DNA of 64,000 bases from Rhizophagus clarus (GCA_015698045.1 BLAL01000075.1:248001-312000), one strand, 5' to 3'. Positions 35,857 through 49,490 are shown, numbered from the stretch's first letter. Notes: a model not told the origin generated them from the letters alone. Program-made: numbers and translations.

Positions 35857-38394
35857 TTTTTTTTTTTTTAATTTTGTCGCGAAAAAAATACTGAGAATAG
35901 TTTAAGAAATTTTAAACTTTTAATAGTTGATAATGTCGCACATTATGTTTCACGAATCTTAAGAATTATTGACGATCACAATAAGTTAACTATTTACATT
36001 CAACAATAAATGAACAATTTAAGCACTCATATTGTTTCGAACTTATATTATTTTCGATGAACACTAATTATTTCGTGTTGATTAAAATTCCTACCTTTAG
36101 TAAAGATATTATTGTGATATCGCATACCCAGACTAAAAGATATTCAACTAGAGATAACCTTTTTGGATGTATTCATAAGCATTCTAAGATCAAAGAATTC
36201 TTTTAACGAAACTATAAGCGCTCAAGTGAACTCTTATGTAAAGTAGTGTTAAATAACTCAATTTAAAGCCCTTTATTCAATTTACTTTTACAAATTAAAA
36301 AATGATTCGAGAGGATGTTAGTATAATTTAGTTGTAAATTCGGCCAAAAATAGATGTTGGCACTAACACATTGGTCCCGAATTGATCTGCAAAATTATGC
36401 CGCAAGTATATATAAATTAAGATCGAAGTTTTAACATGTAACTGAGTCAGAAGATTTTTAAAACTATATGAATAAGTAATTATTGAAGTTTTTTGTACTT
36501 CAAGTTATGGATCCTTCATTCTTCAAATAATTGGTGTTCTTATCCATTTAATTGTTCAAAAAGGATAGTATATTGCCTTTTTTAATTTTGATTTACAATC
36601 ATTTCATGAGAATTGGGAATAACAGGGTTCTTTTCCCTTTCAGGTAATTCCCTTCTTATGAGCATGTCACTCATTAAATATAACATGTGAATAACTAATT
36701 TTGGAGATTTCTCCGGCTATTTGTATGTAAACCAGAAAATAAATAAATGAAGATTTTCATTGTTTATAACTTGTTTAATTACTTCAATAAATTAAATGAA
36801 ATAACACTGTGGATTATGCGAAATATTTCACATGGAATTAAGGAAATTTTATGCCTTATAAGTATCTTGTATACATTATATTTTAAGTCTACGGTTTGAT
36901 TATTACCCGAAATTCCTAACGGATCAGCTAAAGTGGCGGTCATTACGTCATCACGGAATAGCAGCTCCATTTATAGAAATTAATTCTATAATATCCTAAG
37001 ATTGATATACAAGTATTGTTAAGGCTTATTTTTCTTTGATTAGCGAAATCCCCCTTCGAAATTTCTTAGAAAAATTAATATTTTTTTTTTTTTTTTAATT
37101 TCTCTGTCCCTCTCAAAAGTTGATGTTTATAGATACGAATAATTTCTTCTTACAAAATATGGCCTAATTCCGGTCAAATATTGGGTATTATATAATTTTA
37201 AGATATTTTAAATTTTTAATTTTTTTTTAAAAAAAAATAATTTCTAGTATTTATATATGTATAAATTTACCAATATTTAAAATTATATACAAAGTTATTA
37301 ATTAATGCAAACATTTTATTGTATTAATTGGTTATTTTTGCTTTATTTTAATCTTAATCTAAAAGATTAAATTTAAAATAGTTGCTAATTATCAAAATTT
37401 CTAGTAAAAACATACATGTATTAACTATAGGTTACTAAATTTATATATGAATACTTTTGAGTTATTAATATTCAAAAAAGTAAACTTTCAGACTTAAATA
37501 TATACAAGTAAACAGAACCATATTACATATTTTATTCACTGGATATTACATTATATAATATATACTATAAGTATTTCATATTTCTAATATTAATACACCA
37601 CACAAGAAGTTATTATTTGCATCTTAATGTTATAGAATTTTGGGATATGTTTTTTACTGATCCTATGTTTCTCCTTTTACGATCACGTTGGCAGTTTATT
37701 GCTAATTACATGAATATTACGTCATGCCGCCGATTATTCCAAAAACGATATAGCATCTTTTGGCATTTGCGCAAGTAAAAAATACGAGTTTTATATAATA
37801 TCTAAAAGTTTGACATATAGGAAATTTTATCTGCTCTATAAATTTACCTTTTGACCTTATAGAAAAAAAAATGTTTGAAATTATCATTGAAGACATCTCC
37901 AGAAAATGGTTTGTGATTTTCCAGAAAATCTAGAAATGTCTGGAATATTATTACAAATTAATTTACTAGTAATCATGGAAGATGACACAATAAAAAAATA
38001 TATATACAAAGGATCATTGTTTCATTTCATTATTTTTTTATGTGTATTATTTTTTTATTCATATCTTTTTGGGTATCTTTGGTCTCCTTGGTCTCTCTCT
38101 TTGGATTCTTGGTCTTAATAATTACATATGTCTAAAACAAGAGGAGCATCTAAATCATTCTTAATGTAAGTATCTACTTACTTAGTAATAATTGAAATCA
38201 CTATAAAAGTTATGGATTTTGTTATTATAATAAGTTGAAATCGAAATGTAATCTTCTGGATATCTTACTAATTCTTTTTTTCATATGTTTAGTTAAACAA
38301 GAACAAATGCTTAAAGAATATTAGATCATCTGTATATAAAAAATTCTTTCTTTAAAGTCTGAAGATAATAATTTCAGTCATGTGTGACTGACAA
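35857..38394. other. Intergenic AT-rich DNA, including the permease promoter side
   Basis: No supported gene. Short readings at 36779-36970 and 37906-38118 lack motifs. A poly-T run lies at about 37080-37097. Confidence 0.5.
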
Positions 38395-38565
38395 CCAATT
38401 GACTTTATACTGACATATCATTTTTCCGACATGACATTATCCCGACAACGTATATCCCGACAGTCATTTTTCCGACATAACGTTTTCCTGAAAAGTAGTC
38501 TCGAAAATTCAAAATCCGAATCTTCATTAATCCAATATTCATTATCCCGACATTTATTACCTAAA
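38395..38565. repeat. CCGACA iteron cluster
   Basis: TTTTTCCGACATGACATT, ATCCCGACAACG, ATCCCGACAGTC, TTTTCCGACATAACG and ATCCCGACATTT follow one another at about 17-20 bp spacing, with decayed copies between. Same family as the clusters at 24.8, 25.97 and 32.28 kb. Confidence 0.55.
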
Positions 38566-39876
38566 TATTAAATGAATTTATTTATAAAATATAAACATTA
38601 GTTTGAGGGTGTTTTAAAACAAGTTGATGATATAATAAATATTAAATTTTGTAAAGTATTTAATAAATGAATAAAAAATATTAATCACTAAATCTTAAGT
38701 TAAAAGGTTTGATATCGGCCTTCATAATCTATATTTATCATATAGCTTAATAACAGGTTGTATTAACATAAAATCCTCAATATTAATGAACGCCTGATAA
38801 TAAAGAATTATATTTTATTGTATTAATCAAAAATTATTTTTTTTTTCGATAACATAATAAAAAGAGTTTATTTGTAAAATTAACATAGAATAAAATAAAC
38901 AACTAGCCACAAAATATTAGTTATATATATTCATTTCGATTCTTTGAGCAACTAAAAAGAATTTTTTTTTTTTTTAATGGGTATAAATATTTAATATTTA
39001 ATTATTTATTTATACATTTTTCGTATAACAAATTGTTACATACATAACAAAAAAAGTAAAAAAAAAAGCTTCTCTTATATTTGATTAAAGTATATAAATT
39101 AGCTAGAAGATGCGGTGTCAAAATTACCAAATTATATTTAATCCTAGGTTTTTAATTCCGATCATTTACTTATGACGCAACAGAAATTTTTACACACCTG
39201 TTGCACCGTACATTTAACTCAACACACAAGATTTGATAATCAGTTTCAAGTATGTTTAATTATCTTCCACTCAGCATTGCTCTAGTTTTTTATTTGAAGG
39301 TCATACTAACTGATTTACATATTGTTGAATTATGAGAAGAACGCTTGGATAAAAGTTCTTAGATATACAGTAATTATTTATAAAATATATATAGTATCTT
39401 TATTTATGACTATTCGAAATAAAAACCATCATAGTTGTGATTTTCACTTTGTAATTAATAAACTAAACGATTATAATATTTATAAATTAGGAAAAAGAAG
39501 CCATCATCGAGTTAAAATATACAGAGTTGTAATTTAGTCTTTTACTGTCTTCACAAAGTAAAAATAAGCTCGTTTTAATACGCTTATACACTCATTATTC
39601 ATTTATTTATTTTCCTTGTTAATTTACTAATTGAAAAGTGCTAGAAACTTTCATTTGTTGTGATTCCGGATTCCAGAATTTTCAGTATTTGTGTGACATG
39701 TGTGACAATTGATGTTGTGAAACAAAGTAGCTCATGATTTAAGCAAATGTCGTTTTATGAGTGGTCCGAACTTAAACTTTAAAAATTAGAAATATCCCAT
39801 AAAGTTATGCTCTAGAAATTTAAAACAAATACATAAAATTTTGTTTCCTAAAAAAAAAAAAAATTTTGACATAATC
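38566..39876. other. Intergenic AT-rich DNA upstream of the LRAT-like gene
   Basis: No supported gene. The 71-residue reading at 39322-39537 lacks any motif. The last few hundred bases are the likely promoter of the gene starting at 39877. Confidence 0.45.
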
Positions 39877-41094
39877 ATGACAAAAAAATCTAAAAAAACT
39901 AAAAATATTAAAAAATATTCCCAAGATTTCATTGATACAAATGAGCATTACGATGATTACGAAGATTATTTTGATGATACTGAGAAGTCAACATTGAATA
40001 AAATAGGGATTAATAAGGATAACCAAGACCAATATCTTCTACAGGATTTAAAGCAAATACTCTTTTGTGAAGAAATAGCAAGAAGTATGATAACAATAAA
40101 AGAGAAAATTATTTGCCCTATTAAAAAAATAATTTTTTTCACTCCAAAATTTAATGATTATAAGCCTGATGCTTCTAACTATAGTTGTGCATTATTAACT
40201 GATGTTAATAATGATAGTTTTGCGATCATTTATCGACCTTCTTATGTTGAAGGTATAAATGATGACTTAATTGTGAAAAAATTTCCAGGATATGGGATAA
40301 AAAATAAAACTAAGAAGTTGGAAACGAAAATACAAAATGAAAATCCTATTCATGCTATAATGTCTGATTCTAAAATTTCTCTTAAAGATATTATCAATTT
40401 TACAATTTTAGATAATGAATTACCTTCAGATGCAATTAATAATCCTGACCACTATCTACTACCTTTGGACATTGTTTCAAGACCAATTGCAAATACTGCA
40501 TTGCGTCATTACGGTATCTATTTAGGTAACAAAGCGGTCGTTCATATTACTGATGAAGGTACTAAATGTGAATCTTGGAATAAATTTCACAACCCCACAT
40601 TGTCGTCAGGATCATCCTATTTTTCCTTCTTCTCAATCTTCTCTTCCAATTTAACGAATGTGTCGAATGTGTCTGTTTTAGGTGGTACTGGTAAATTAAC
40701 ACGCCATCATCCAATTATACCTTTTAAAAACCAAGAAGTTATAATTGAGGATATTTCTAAGGCAGTAGCAATTAATTATGGAAAGGGAAAATACGGCTTA
40801 TTAAAAAATAATTGTGAACATTTAGTTAATATGTGTATTCTAGGGATAAACCGTTCTGGGCAAGTTGATGAAAACTTACGGAGGTCTCCTTTCTGGTTAT
40901 ATGAAGAACATGAAAGTGAAGCTGGATTTAATCCTCCAAATTCATCTTATAAAAATCATAAGGATCATATAGAAAAATGTATTAGACAAGCAGAAAAAAA
41001 TAGAAAATATTCTCTTTGTAAGCGTCAAATTGGACGAAAGAGATTTGACAAAAGAATAGAATTACGTCCGACTCCTCCCTGTAAGATTCAATAA
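39877..41094 (+). CDS. LRAT-domain (NlpC/P60-fold) protein, 405 residues, single exon
   Basis: Likely a cysteine acyltransferase- or hydrolase-type enzyme of the LRAT/H-Rev107 fold. The domain lies at about 190-335. LRHYGIYLG places the first His at 211, VVHIT the second at 223 (12 apart, as in LRAT), and the nucleophile-type NNCEHLV Cys at 313. A Ser/Phe-rich loop separates His223 from the Cys motif. The N-terminus (1-60) is basic then acidic (KKSKKTKNIKK; DDYEDYFDDTE), with no signal peptide; the C-tail is basic. The first ATG, 39877, is chosen; the frame is open for 36 nt upstream but without an ATG. No intron or damage is seen. The substrate is unknown; phospholipid acyl groups are usual for the family. 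Confidence 0.85.
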   Translation: MTKKSKKTKNIKKYSQDFIDTNEHYDDYEDYFDDTEKSTLNKIGINKDNQDQYLLQDLKQILFCEEIARSMITIKEKIICPIKKIIFFTPKFNDYKPDASNYSCALLTDVNNDSFAIIYRPSYVEGINDDLIVKKFPGYGIKNKTKKLETKIQNENPIHAIMSDSKISLKDIINFTILDNELPSDAINNPDHYLLPLDIVSRPIANTALRHYGIYLGNKAVVHITDEGTKCESWNKFHNPTLSSGSSYFSFFSIFSSNLTNVSNVSVLGGTGKLTRHHPIIPFKNQEVIIEDISKAVAINYGKGKYGLLKNNCEHLVNMCILGINRSGQVDENLRRSPFWLYEEHESEAGFNPPNSSYKNHKDHIEKCIRQAEKNRKYSLCKRQIGRKRFDKRIELRPTPPCKIQ

Positions 41095-41915
41095 TGTCTC
41101 ATATTCTTATTATATTAATTTGATATTTACATTTGAAGTTTTCTATTGTATATTTATATATACATAATTTTTTTTTGTATTTTTATTTCTTTGATTCTGC
41201 TTGCTCGAAATTTCCCATCTTTTACATAATTTATTTAAGTAAATCCAGTTGATTATTTCCATATTATATGACTTGATTTGTAAATGCTGTAGGTGGTAAC
41301 AGAAGTTTTTAATATATGCCAGATACTTAGCGAAAACACGTAACGTAATTTAATTTACTTACAATATCATATTCAGTATTATATTCTTTAAGTGTTCCTA
41401 CTTTTAACTTTGAAGCTGATTTATATATTACTACAATGTGGGAGGAACGTTAAGCGTTATTATACAGCATATAATTATCCACTTGTATTTGTAAAATTAA
41501 TAATATTATTATTAAAAAATAAAATTCTTGAAATAAACCCATCATAGCTGTAAAAATTTCACTTGTATAATTTAAGTTGATACTTATATAAGTATATACT
41601 TGTTTATGTACTTATTTATTTGTTTGTTTGTTTGTTTTAATGTGGTATTAGATATAATGTTCGTTGACTAATCGTGCTGTGATATCTCTTTAATAAAGTA
41701 TTATCTTCCAAAATAATCAATAATAATAAAAAAAAAAAAATGAAAAAAATTTTATAAAATGATGTTATTGAAAAAATGGTAAGATAGGATTTTTTATTGT
41801 TTTTACAGATAATAATTTCGTGATGCAATAAATTAGTCTGAAATTTTATCTGCGTATTTTTGCAAGATTCTTAGCATCAGGTGTTAATTTTGCGTACCGT
41901 TCTTATGAAAATCCT
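41095..41915. other. Intergenic AT-rich DNA
   Basis: Downstream of the LRAT-like gene; no other gene is supported. GTTTGTTTGTTTGTTTTAA near 41620 is simple repeat. Confidence 0.45.
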
Positions 41916-41993
41916 TGCATACAGCACATAAGAAATTTTTTTTTGCCACCTGACCTCCTGCTAACCCCTAAATATACATATTTCTGGGTCCTG
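41916..41993. repeat. Single arm of the GGACCCAGAAATAT repeat family
   Basis: Its reverse complement reads AGGACCCAGAAATATGTATA, then AGGTCAGGTGGC...AAAAAATTTCTTATGTGCTGTATGC. This parallels 61169-61235 (AGGACCCAGAAATATATATA, GGTCAGGTGGTG, ATGAGCTGTACGC). No partner arm is found beside it, so it may be a fragment. Confidence 0.5.
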
Positions 41994-42984
41994 TCAGTCT
42001 AATAATTTAAAATGGTAGCAAATAAAAGATTAAACTTAAAAGGTATGATTATAGAGATCGTAATCATGTGTTAAGCTATCGATAGTTATACAAATATTAT
42101 AAAGTAAATATAACCATCAATACTAGATATTATAATTACTACATTTACATCTGCTGTTAACGAGGGTTTAACATGTATTCCCACAACAATAGGTAGACTA
42201 CATTATTAATAATCTTCACTATTCGATACTATTCAAATAGAGAATAATAATATGATATTCAACAAAGTTATCAAAATATTCTCCTGCACTACCACGTGAT
42301 GATAACAAAGATAACTTTGAAGTTCACGCGCAGTAAGTTATTTCAAAATATGTTATACTGGGTATGCTATTAAACCATGTGATCAAGGCTTGCTGTGCAA
42401 TGATCACGACCAAAATTGTCATACCGTTAATAATATTTTATATAATAATAGTATAAAATTACTTACTATCACTTGAAATTGCGGAAATTTTGACATATAC
42501 GGAGAAGTATAGTGTACTTGTATATAGTAGTTTATAAAAAATGCTCACTTAAGAAAGGATAATATATATTTACTATATGTAATAAAAAATTAACTTGCAC
42601 ATAAGGATACAAAATATAAATATATTTAAAAAAATATACCAAAAATATACTTTTGCTTTCGAAATATGATTAACTATATTTAGATGCTGGTATATGGTAC
42701 GTTAAAATATTACATCCTTCTTTAATTAAGTCACTAAAAACATTATGGGCGGGAATATATACATGTTCGGTTTTAATGTGTTTTTCTGCTTAATTTAAAA
42801 AATAACATTAAACAATTATGTTTTATAAATAATAAACATAAATTAATAAACTGGTCAATACATTATTCATTTATCCAGCATGCATTTTCATTAAATTACC
42901 TTTGAATACCATTTATGTCAAGATAATATTCTTTTGTTGTATATTCTAGAATATTTGTTTGCCGTAATTTATAAAATTTAATAT
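41994..42984. other. Intergenic AT-rich DNA
   Basis: No supported gene. Confidence 0.45.
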
Positions 42985-43740
42985 TTAAGATTTAAATTTT
43001 CGAATAATACATTTGTGTGCTGTACCTCGATTCATATTAATCGATGATAAATTTGTAGTAGAAATCAAAGATGCTAACCATCTGCTTGTAAAAATTGCTC
43101 GGCTTTTTGCTAAACTCAGGATTAAGTCTTTTGATTGTATTAATTCTAATCTTTTACTTTCGGCTAGTTTAAATTGGTTCGAGAATTTATTTGTATACCA
43201 ATCAAAAGCAATTTCAACAATTAGATTTATAGTAGGCCTTTTTGAGGGATCAGAATTCCAACATTCTTTCATCAAATTAGCGAAACATTTAAGGTCGTTT
43301 CCCATCAATGATTTCATATATCATGTTCGATATCAGCAAAAAAGCTTACAGCCTGAAAATTTAGCGCCTTTAAATATAGATGGTCCAATATAAGGTATAA
43401 CTACATATATTTCGTTATTTAATAATGTGCTATTTCCTGGCTGTGATAAACCTAAATCATTAGTTACATGTTTGATATATTGATAATAATATATTACCAC
43501 TATGAAATCTTGATGAATAATTTTTTTTCTGTGAGTGACATTAAGTCTAAGAAAAAAGAAAGCGATGAGTACTTATAGATATTAAACAATACAATTATGA
43601 GTAAGATTATTAAGTACCCTTCTGCAATTTTCTACAAAATACATAATTCATTGTTCCATGAAATTTTTGTAAAGTTCTTGTGCAAATAATTATGTATATG
43701 AAGATAAGCAAAATTCGTAGTACTTTTGATTATATGATAT
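42985..43740 (-). pseudogene. Protein kinase pseudogene (C-lobe)
   Basis: Minus-strand kinase pieces appear in the correct order but in shifting frames: LHKNFTKISWNNEL and KIAEG (about 43690-43610), KIIHQDFHSGNIL (about 43530-43490), NDLGLSQPGN in place of the DFG region, VVIPYIGPSIFKG in place of APE (about 43420-43370), then ECWNSDPSKRPT and a tail to the stop at 42985. At least three breaks are present and the N-lobe is missing. It belongs to the same large fungal kinase family as the other kinases here but has no ribbon or Sel1 part left. Confidence 0.75.
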
Positions 43741-45246
43741 AAAGGAATAATCTCTTCTACAATTACAAATTTTATTTCTGTTGATGAAAGGGATTAATGA
43801 AATAGGCACAAGGCTAGGTATTGACCTTGATGTTGGATCAAAAGTATTTAAACTTATTGATTCCATGATATAATCAATTATACTAGCAATTTAAAATATG
43901 CAATTTATATATAATTATTTGATGTTACACATTTTTTTTTTATAGAACATTATGCATAATGGCGTTTTTGCAGTTACACAAAATGCATTGTCTTGTCACA
44001 ATTGAAAATCATAACTAATTTGGTAACTTCTGAATAAATTAAGAAGGTTTCTCGAATTTTGAGTTATAGTATAATCATACCAACCATTCTAGATAAAATA
44101 ATAAATTTATTAAGTTTGATACATGGTAAAAAACAAAAAAAAAAAATAATAATAAATAAGTATATTATTATGTTAAGAAGAAACTGCAAACCATAGGTCT
44201 GCAAAATTCCCAACTTCATATGATCGATTCTAAACTCTAAATTTTATAACACAAGCACTTTTTGACCTCTCTACCGTGCGATTATCGAAAATTAATACTT
44301 TATCAGTTTCAATACTCATTTTCTTATCACATATCAGAACTACGTATTGCACTGCCCAGCAAGATACGAAATATCTTGAAAAAAATTATATTGCCTATTG
44401 TATCTGGATCTGCTCTCAAAAGGGATCAGCTTGCTTGTTGGTACATTATCACCAATAAAAATAGAATAAATTTAGTATTAATATTAAATTCATAGAAAAT
44501 GCTAAATTATCATCGTGTTTTATTAGCCTGGTATTAACATTTTGATTTTTGTTCATAGGCGTAGAAACTTGTTAAATATGCATTACTAGGATTATTTATT
44601 AGTTTATAATCGAGCTAATTAAAAGTTCCTAAACAAACAAAATTGAAATTAGTCTTCGCTTGTTTAAGTAATTAAAATTAATTACAATAATATATTACCA
44701 TGAAAGTTATATTGTGCTATATATTGAACTAATGTTAAGATGTCAATTTATTTGATGTTAAATTCATTATGGTTTTAATAACTACACTATTAAAATTATG
44801 TAGCAAGCTGCAATGCCATTATAAAATTCTTTGAATCCTCAGACTAACTTATAATCATCTTGTACATTTTTTTTCGAGCACATTTGAACCTTTTGCTGAG
44901 TGACCTACGAAGAAAGAATGGTACTGCATTTTCTAAAAAAAATTACTCATTAAAATATTTATTAAAAATTAATTTAATATTATTTTGTATAAAATAACAA
45001 TCTTCATTTGTTCTCAATAATTTAATTAAAAATTATAAACGTAAAAAAAAAAATTCTTTCTAACCCCTGGAATTAAAAATCATAAATGAAGTCCGATTCT
45101 TTCCGTTGTACTGTTGCATTACTTACTGTACGACAAATATTAATGAAACACATAAATGTTGTACTAAAATGTAAACTCATAAGGCGTAATTGTGTAACAG
45201 AGATCACATTCAAACATTTATAAAATGATCACATTTATTTGAATTA
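43741..45246. other. Intergenic AT-rich DNA upstream of the F-box gene
   Basis: Two overlapping readings near 44262-44495 have no motif and are not accepted as genes. The last 200 bp are the presumed F-box gene promoter. Confidence 0.45.
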
Positions 45247-46415
45247 ATGACTTCTAAATTAATGCCGACCGAAATGCCCACAGTATACTCATCAATTATT
45301 AATCTTCCACCCGAACTCTTTATTGAAATCTGTTCTTTATTACCACCAATTGATTTATTTACATTATCTCAAGTGTGTCGTAAATTTTATGGATATTTAC
45401 GTGCTCCAAATTCTTTGATCACTCAACAAATATGGAAGGAATCTCGTTTAAAATTTATGCCAAAAGAGGATATGCCTCCACCGGAAGGAATGAGCGAAGA
45501 AAAATATGCTGAATTATTAATGACGGAACGAGGTTGTCAAATTTGTAAACGAACTATAAAATGTAAAATATATTGGGAATTTGCAATCAGATGTTGTGAA
45601 GAATGTCATTCAAATAAAACCATAAGGTAAATATTGTACTTAAATAAAAAACGACAGAGTGTATTTACGCTTGTAATTTTATACATTTCAAAACTCACTG
45701 AACTTTTTCTCATAAATAATAATGAAAAATAAGGCGATCTCTATTGATTGGCAATATTAATTGTCCAGAGGAATTTGTTGATATTATGCCATATACTCAT
45801 ATGTCGGATTTCATAGTATGTAGAAGGTATTATTGGATAGAACAAATAGATTTTGCATATTCTCAATATTATAGTTTATCAAAAAAGAAGAAAAAAATTT
45901 GGTTAGATGATAAAAAGATCGTATTAGACTCCATAATGAATTATGCTAGTCAACGTGAATTGCGTGAATATGAAGAAAGGAAAAATTCATGGGATTATTA
46001 TCCTTTTTATCTTTTATTACCTCCTCCTTCTCCTTATTCATCTCATAAATGCTTTGAATTTCCTATACGACTACGTTCTCCAGTTTCTTCACGATCTTCA
46101 CGACCCCCACTCCCACCTCTGTTTAGAGTTTTTGAAAATGCACCATTAAGTATGTCTCAGATTCTCCATTACCATATTCAGAGGCTTGAAAATGAATCAC
46201 ATCAAACTTCTTTTAATGTAAGAACAAAACTAAATTCACTAAATAATTTCCTTGGAAATCGTAATGAGCAGGAAAGAGATAATTTTATGAAAACTAAAAA
46301 GAAAAAAGGTAAAGGAGAATTAAAAAATAAATTTCATAATAACAAATTAAACAAATCAAACATGAAAATGAAGGGAAAGAATTTTAAAAATAAATTTGCT
46401 TATAAATATGGTTAA
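45247..46415 (+). CDS. F-box protein, 2 exons, 353 residues
   Basis: Predicted substrate adaptor for an SCF ubiquitin ligase. Exon 1 is 45247-45626, the intron 45627-45733 (107 bp, GTAAAT...AAG; the polypyrimidine tract is weak), and exon 2 is 45734-46415. Residues about 17-52 carry the F-box (INLPPELFIEICSLL then DLFTLSQVCRKFY). A Cys cluster follows at about 97-120 (CQICKRTIKC...CCEEC), a zinc-binding candidate. The remainder includes a Pro/Ser-rich stretch (LLLPPPSPYSS, RPPLPPLF) and a very basic Lys/Asn tail. No leucine-rich, WD or kelch repeats are seen, so the substrate cannot be guessed. The splice restores a single frame through KTIR|RSLLIGN, which supports the model. Confidence 0.8.
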
Positions 46416-47712
46416 CTTATACTAGATAGTGAAGTTAATTAGATATTTAAAGTTTAACGAAAATAAATTTCATTTACCATCTTTCAAAATAAATTTTTAT
46501 TATCATATTATGGTTTCGAATATATTATAACAGTAATCATATAGTATTTATCTAAGATTGATTAGCGTATAAAATAATAAATTCAATTATGCTCTTTTGA
46601 TTATAGATGTTTACTGATAACCTGTTTTAGTATTATTATAAATTGATGTAATTAATTGGTATTTTTGCATATATTCACCAAATACAAATGAATACAGATA
46701 ATTCTCTTAGTATATTTACTATATTATGATTTATGAATAGAATAACACTAATTATTTATGCTTGTAATTATCGATTTTAAAAGTTTCCAAAAAAATGTGT
46801 TCCTCTTATAATATAAATAATAACAATAACAATAAATTAGTTTGCTTACTGAAACTAAACGTTAAATATGCTGGGCAACATGAGTTGCAAGAAGAGAGGA
46901 TTAGTATTATCCATTTTATTATTATACATGCTATGCTTGTCATTTACGACTTGGTCCATATTCTTCGACTCTTACACCAACTTACATCCGTCTAGTAGAT
47001 ATGTCGCAAGTTGGACATCATATTCTAATATATTATAACTTCTAACATTATTGACGCTAAGGTCCACTTGTACTATTCAGATCAAAACATTTATTTTTTA
47101 GAATTGTTAATTTTATTACCGGGCGATCAAGTTTTTTACTCTTTTGTACCGATTTTTATATTATCTAATTCTAAATATAACCGATATATTCTAACATGAA
47201 GTTTTGAATTTATTTAACGGAAAATTCAGTTTTGCTTTATGAAGAATGATTGTAAAACACGGAAAGTGATATGAGAAATAATCCTTTTAAAATGTCTTTG
47301 TAATTGTTGCAATTTTAATTATGCTTTTTTTAAGAAATTTGGTCTATAATGAAGCAAGGAATAGCATAACAGATAGTAAATAAAATGAATATCTAAAGCA
47401 CTATTAGCATCAGCATCTTATAAATGCATCATATATTTTATAAAGTTCACGAAACAAAAAAAAATAACAGAGTTTATACGCTACATTATGCATAAGTATA
47501 TTTTTCATTTAGTTTAATGCTGCTTTTATATATAATAATATATAATACTCAAAAAGCCAAAAAACATAATTTCTATCATAGTTAATGGTTTTTATTTATT
47601 TGAACAAACTAAATATCATAATTATTTTATATGAATTCATTTAATTCAATAATCTAATTTCCATTTTCACGCGTATAAGATACATTAAGTTACACTCACC
47701 TATAGCTCTTCC
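46416..47712. other. Intergenic AT-rich DNA
   Basis: No supported gene; it separates the F-box gene from the convergent kinase-Sel1 pseudogene. Confidence 0.5.
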
Positions 47713-49490
47713 TCATAAACTTAATTTCCAACTCCATTTTAATCTATTAATACTATCTTTTAATAATTCAAATGCTCTTTTTTTTATCAATGTCATTTTC
47801 AATTCCATTCTGATAAAAAATTCCTAAATTATTTATACATTTTCTAATTTTGCTGCTTTTTGAAATAATTCAAATGCCTTTTTGTTATCAATGTCAGTTC
47901 CAATTCCATTTTGATAACAAATCCCTAAATTATTCATTCCATTTGCATTTCCTAAATCTGCTCTTTTTTTTGTCAATATTAGTTCCAATTCCATTTCGAT
48001 AACAGTTTCCTAAATTGTATATTCCATCTGAATTTTTTAAATATGCTGCTTTTTGATATAATTCAAATGCTTTTTTTTTCATCAATATCAGTCCTAATTT
48101 CATATGCATAACAAATTCCTAAATTGCTTATTCCATTTACATCTTCTAAATCTGCTACTTTTTGATATAATTTGAATTCCTTTCTTTTATTAATATCTAT
48201 TCCAATTCCATTTTTGTAACAATATTCTAAATTATATATTCCGTATATATTCCCTAAATCTGCTGCTTTATGGTATAGTTCAAATACCTTTTCCCTATCA
48301 ATCAATATCAGTTCCAATTCCATTTTGATAACAAATTCCTAAATTATTTATTCCATTTGCATTTCTTAATTCTGCTGCTTTTGATACAATTCAAATGCCT
48401 TATTTCTATCAATATTAGTTTTAATTCCATCTTTATAACAATCTCCTAATATGCTTATTCCTTTTGAATAAATTTTTTTGGCTAATTTTTTAAATAATTC
48501 AAAAGTTTTATCATAATCTTTATTAATACCATTCCCATATTGATAACATCACCCAAGATTATATTGAGCTATAATATTTTCCGAATTTGTAGCCAATTTA
48601 TATAATTCAAACGCTTTTTTTTATTAACATCAATTCAATTCCTAAATAATTAAAATGTCCAAGTAAAACAATAGAATTTGAGTGGTTTTGATTATTTGAT
48701 AATCAAGTATAAATTTCTTGTGTGGTCATATTATGATTACAGTATTAAGACAATTATAAATGCTTTGTCTATCTATTTCTTCTGCTTTTATACCTATCTT
48801 ATCAAGTTGTTCAACAATTTCATCAACTATCATTATAAAATTATTGTTTGATAATATTGAAGATATATCTTCAGTATTCATCTTGTGAATATCTTGAATA
48901 ATTCTTCATGTGAATTGTCTTTGGAATCTTTAAAAGTATTCAAATTAAGTCGTTGTTTGCTTGATGGTTAGATGTTTACTATGTTATGATTTTCTGATTC
49001 AAAAATCTTTCATAATTATACTATTGTTCTTTGAAACAATTGCATTTAATTTAGAAACAAGCTAATTGATTATTGGTCGATTATCTGGTTCATTATTCCA
49101 ACCATCTAAAAATATATGTTGATATCGTACTAATTAATTTAACAACATTAATATAGATTAAAGTTATATTTTAAATATATTTACCAGTATAAATGTTTAC
49201 ATACTCTTCGGGTATCAGGAATAAGGGTCTCTCTAAGACCTTGTAATATTTTATTTGCTAAACAAATATCATATGGTTTACCGTCAGTATAAAAAAGAGG
49301 TTTACCGCTAGATATCTCCCATAACAGTACTCCAATACTATAAATATCGCTTTTTCTGTTTAATTTATAATCTTGATTACTAAAACTTTTTGGATCAATG
49401 TAAGGAACTATTCCAAATAATTTTATAGATTGGAGATTGGATGATTCTTCAATTCTTTTCGAAATCAGCTAATTTAATTTTACATATGCG
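47713..49490 (-). pseudogene. C-lobe and Sel1-repeat piece of the split kinase gene
   Basis: Begins near KLADF (about 49470) with a short deletion in the DFG motif. It continues with GIVPYIDPKSF (activation segment), KSDIYSIGVLLWEISSGKPLF, LIPDT, a linker with IVDEIVEQLDKIG (about 48830) and then six or seven Sel1 repeats (ELY(Q/H)KAADLGN...NLG.CY.NGIGTD(I)D..KA) from about 48610 to the end. Several frameshifts and stops are present. The longest intact part is 48323-48063. Confidence 0.75.

Noticed and set aside
39841-39876. Earlier start of the LRAT-like protein
   Set aside because: The frame is open but has no ATG upstream of 39877; a TTG start is unlikely in a eukaryote.
43013-43393. 126-residue plus-strand reading
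   Set aside because: Antisense of the kinase pseudogene, whose minus-strand motifs (WNSDPSKRPT, PYIGP) are clear.
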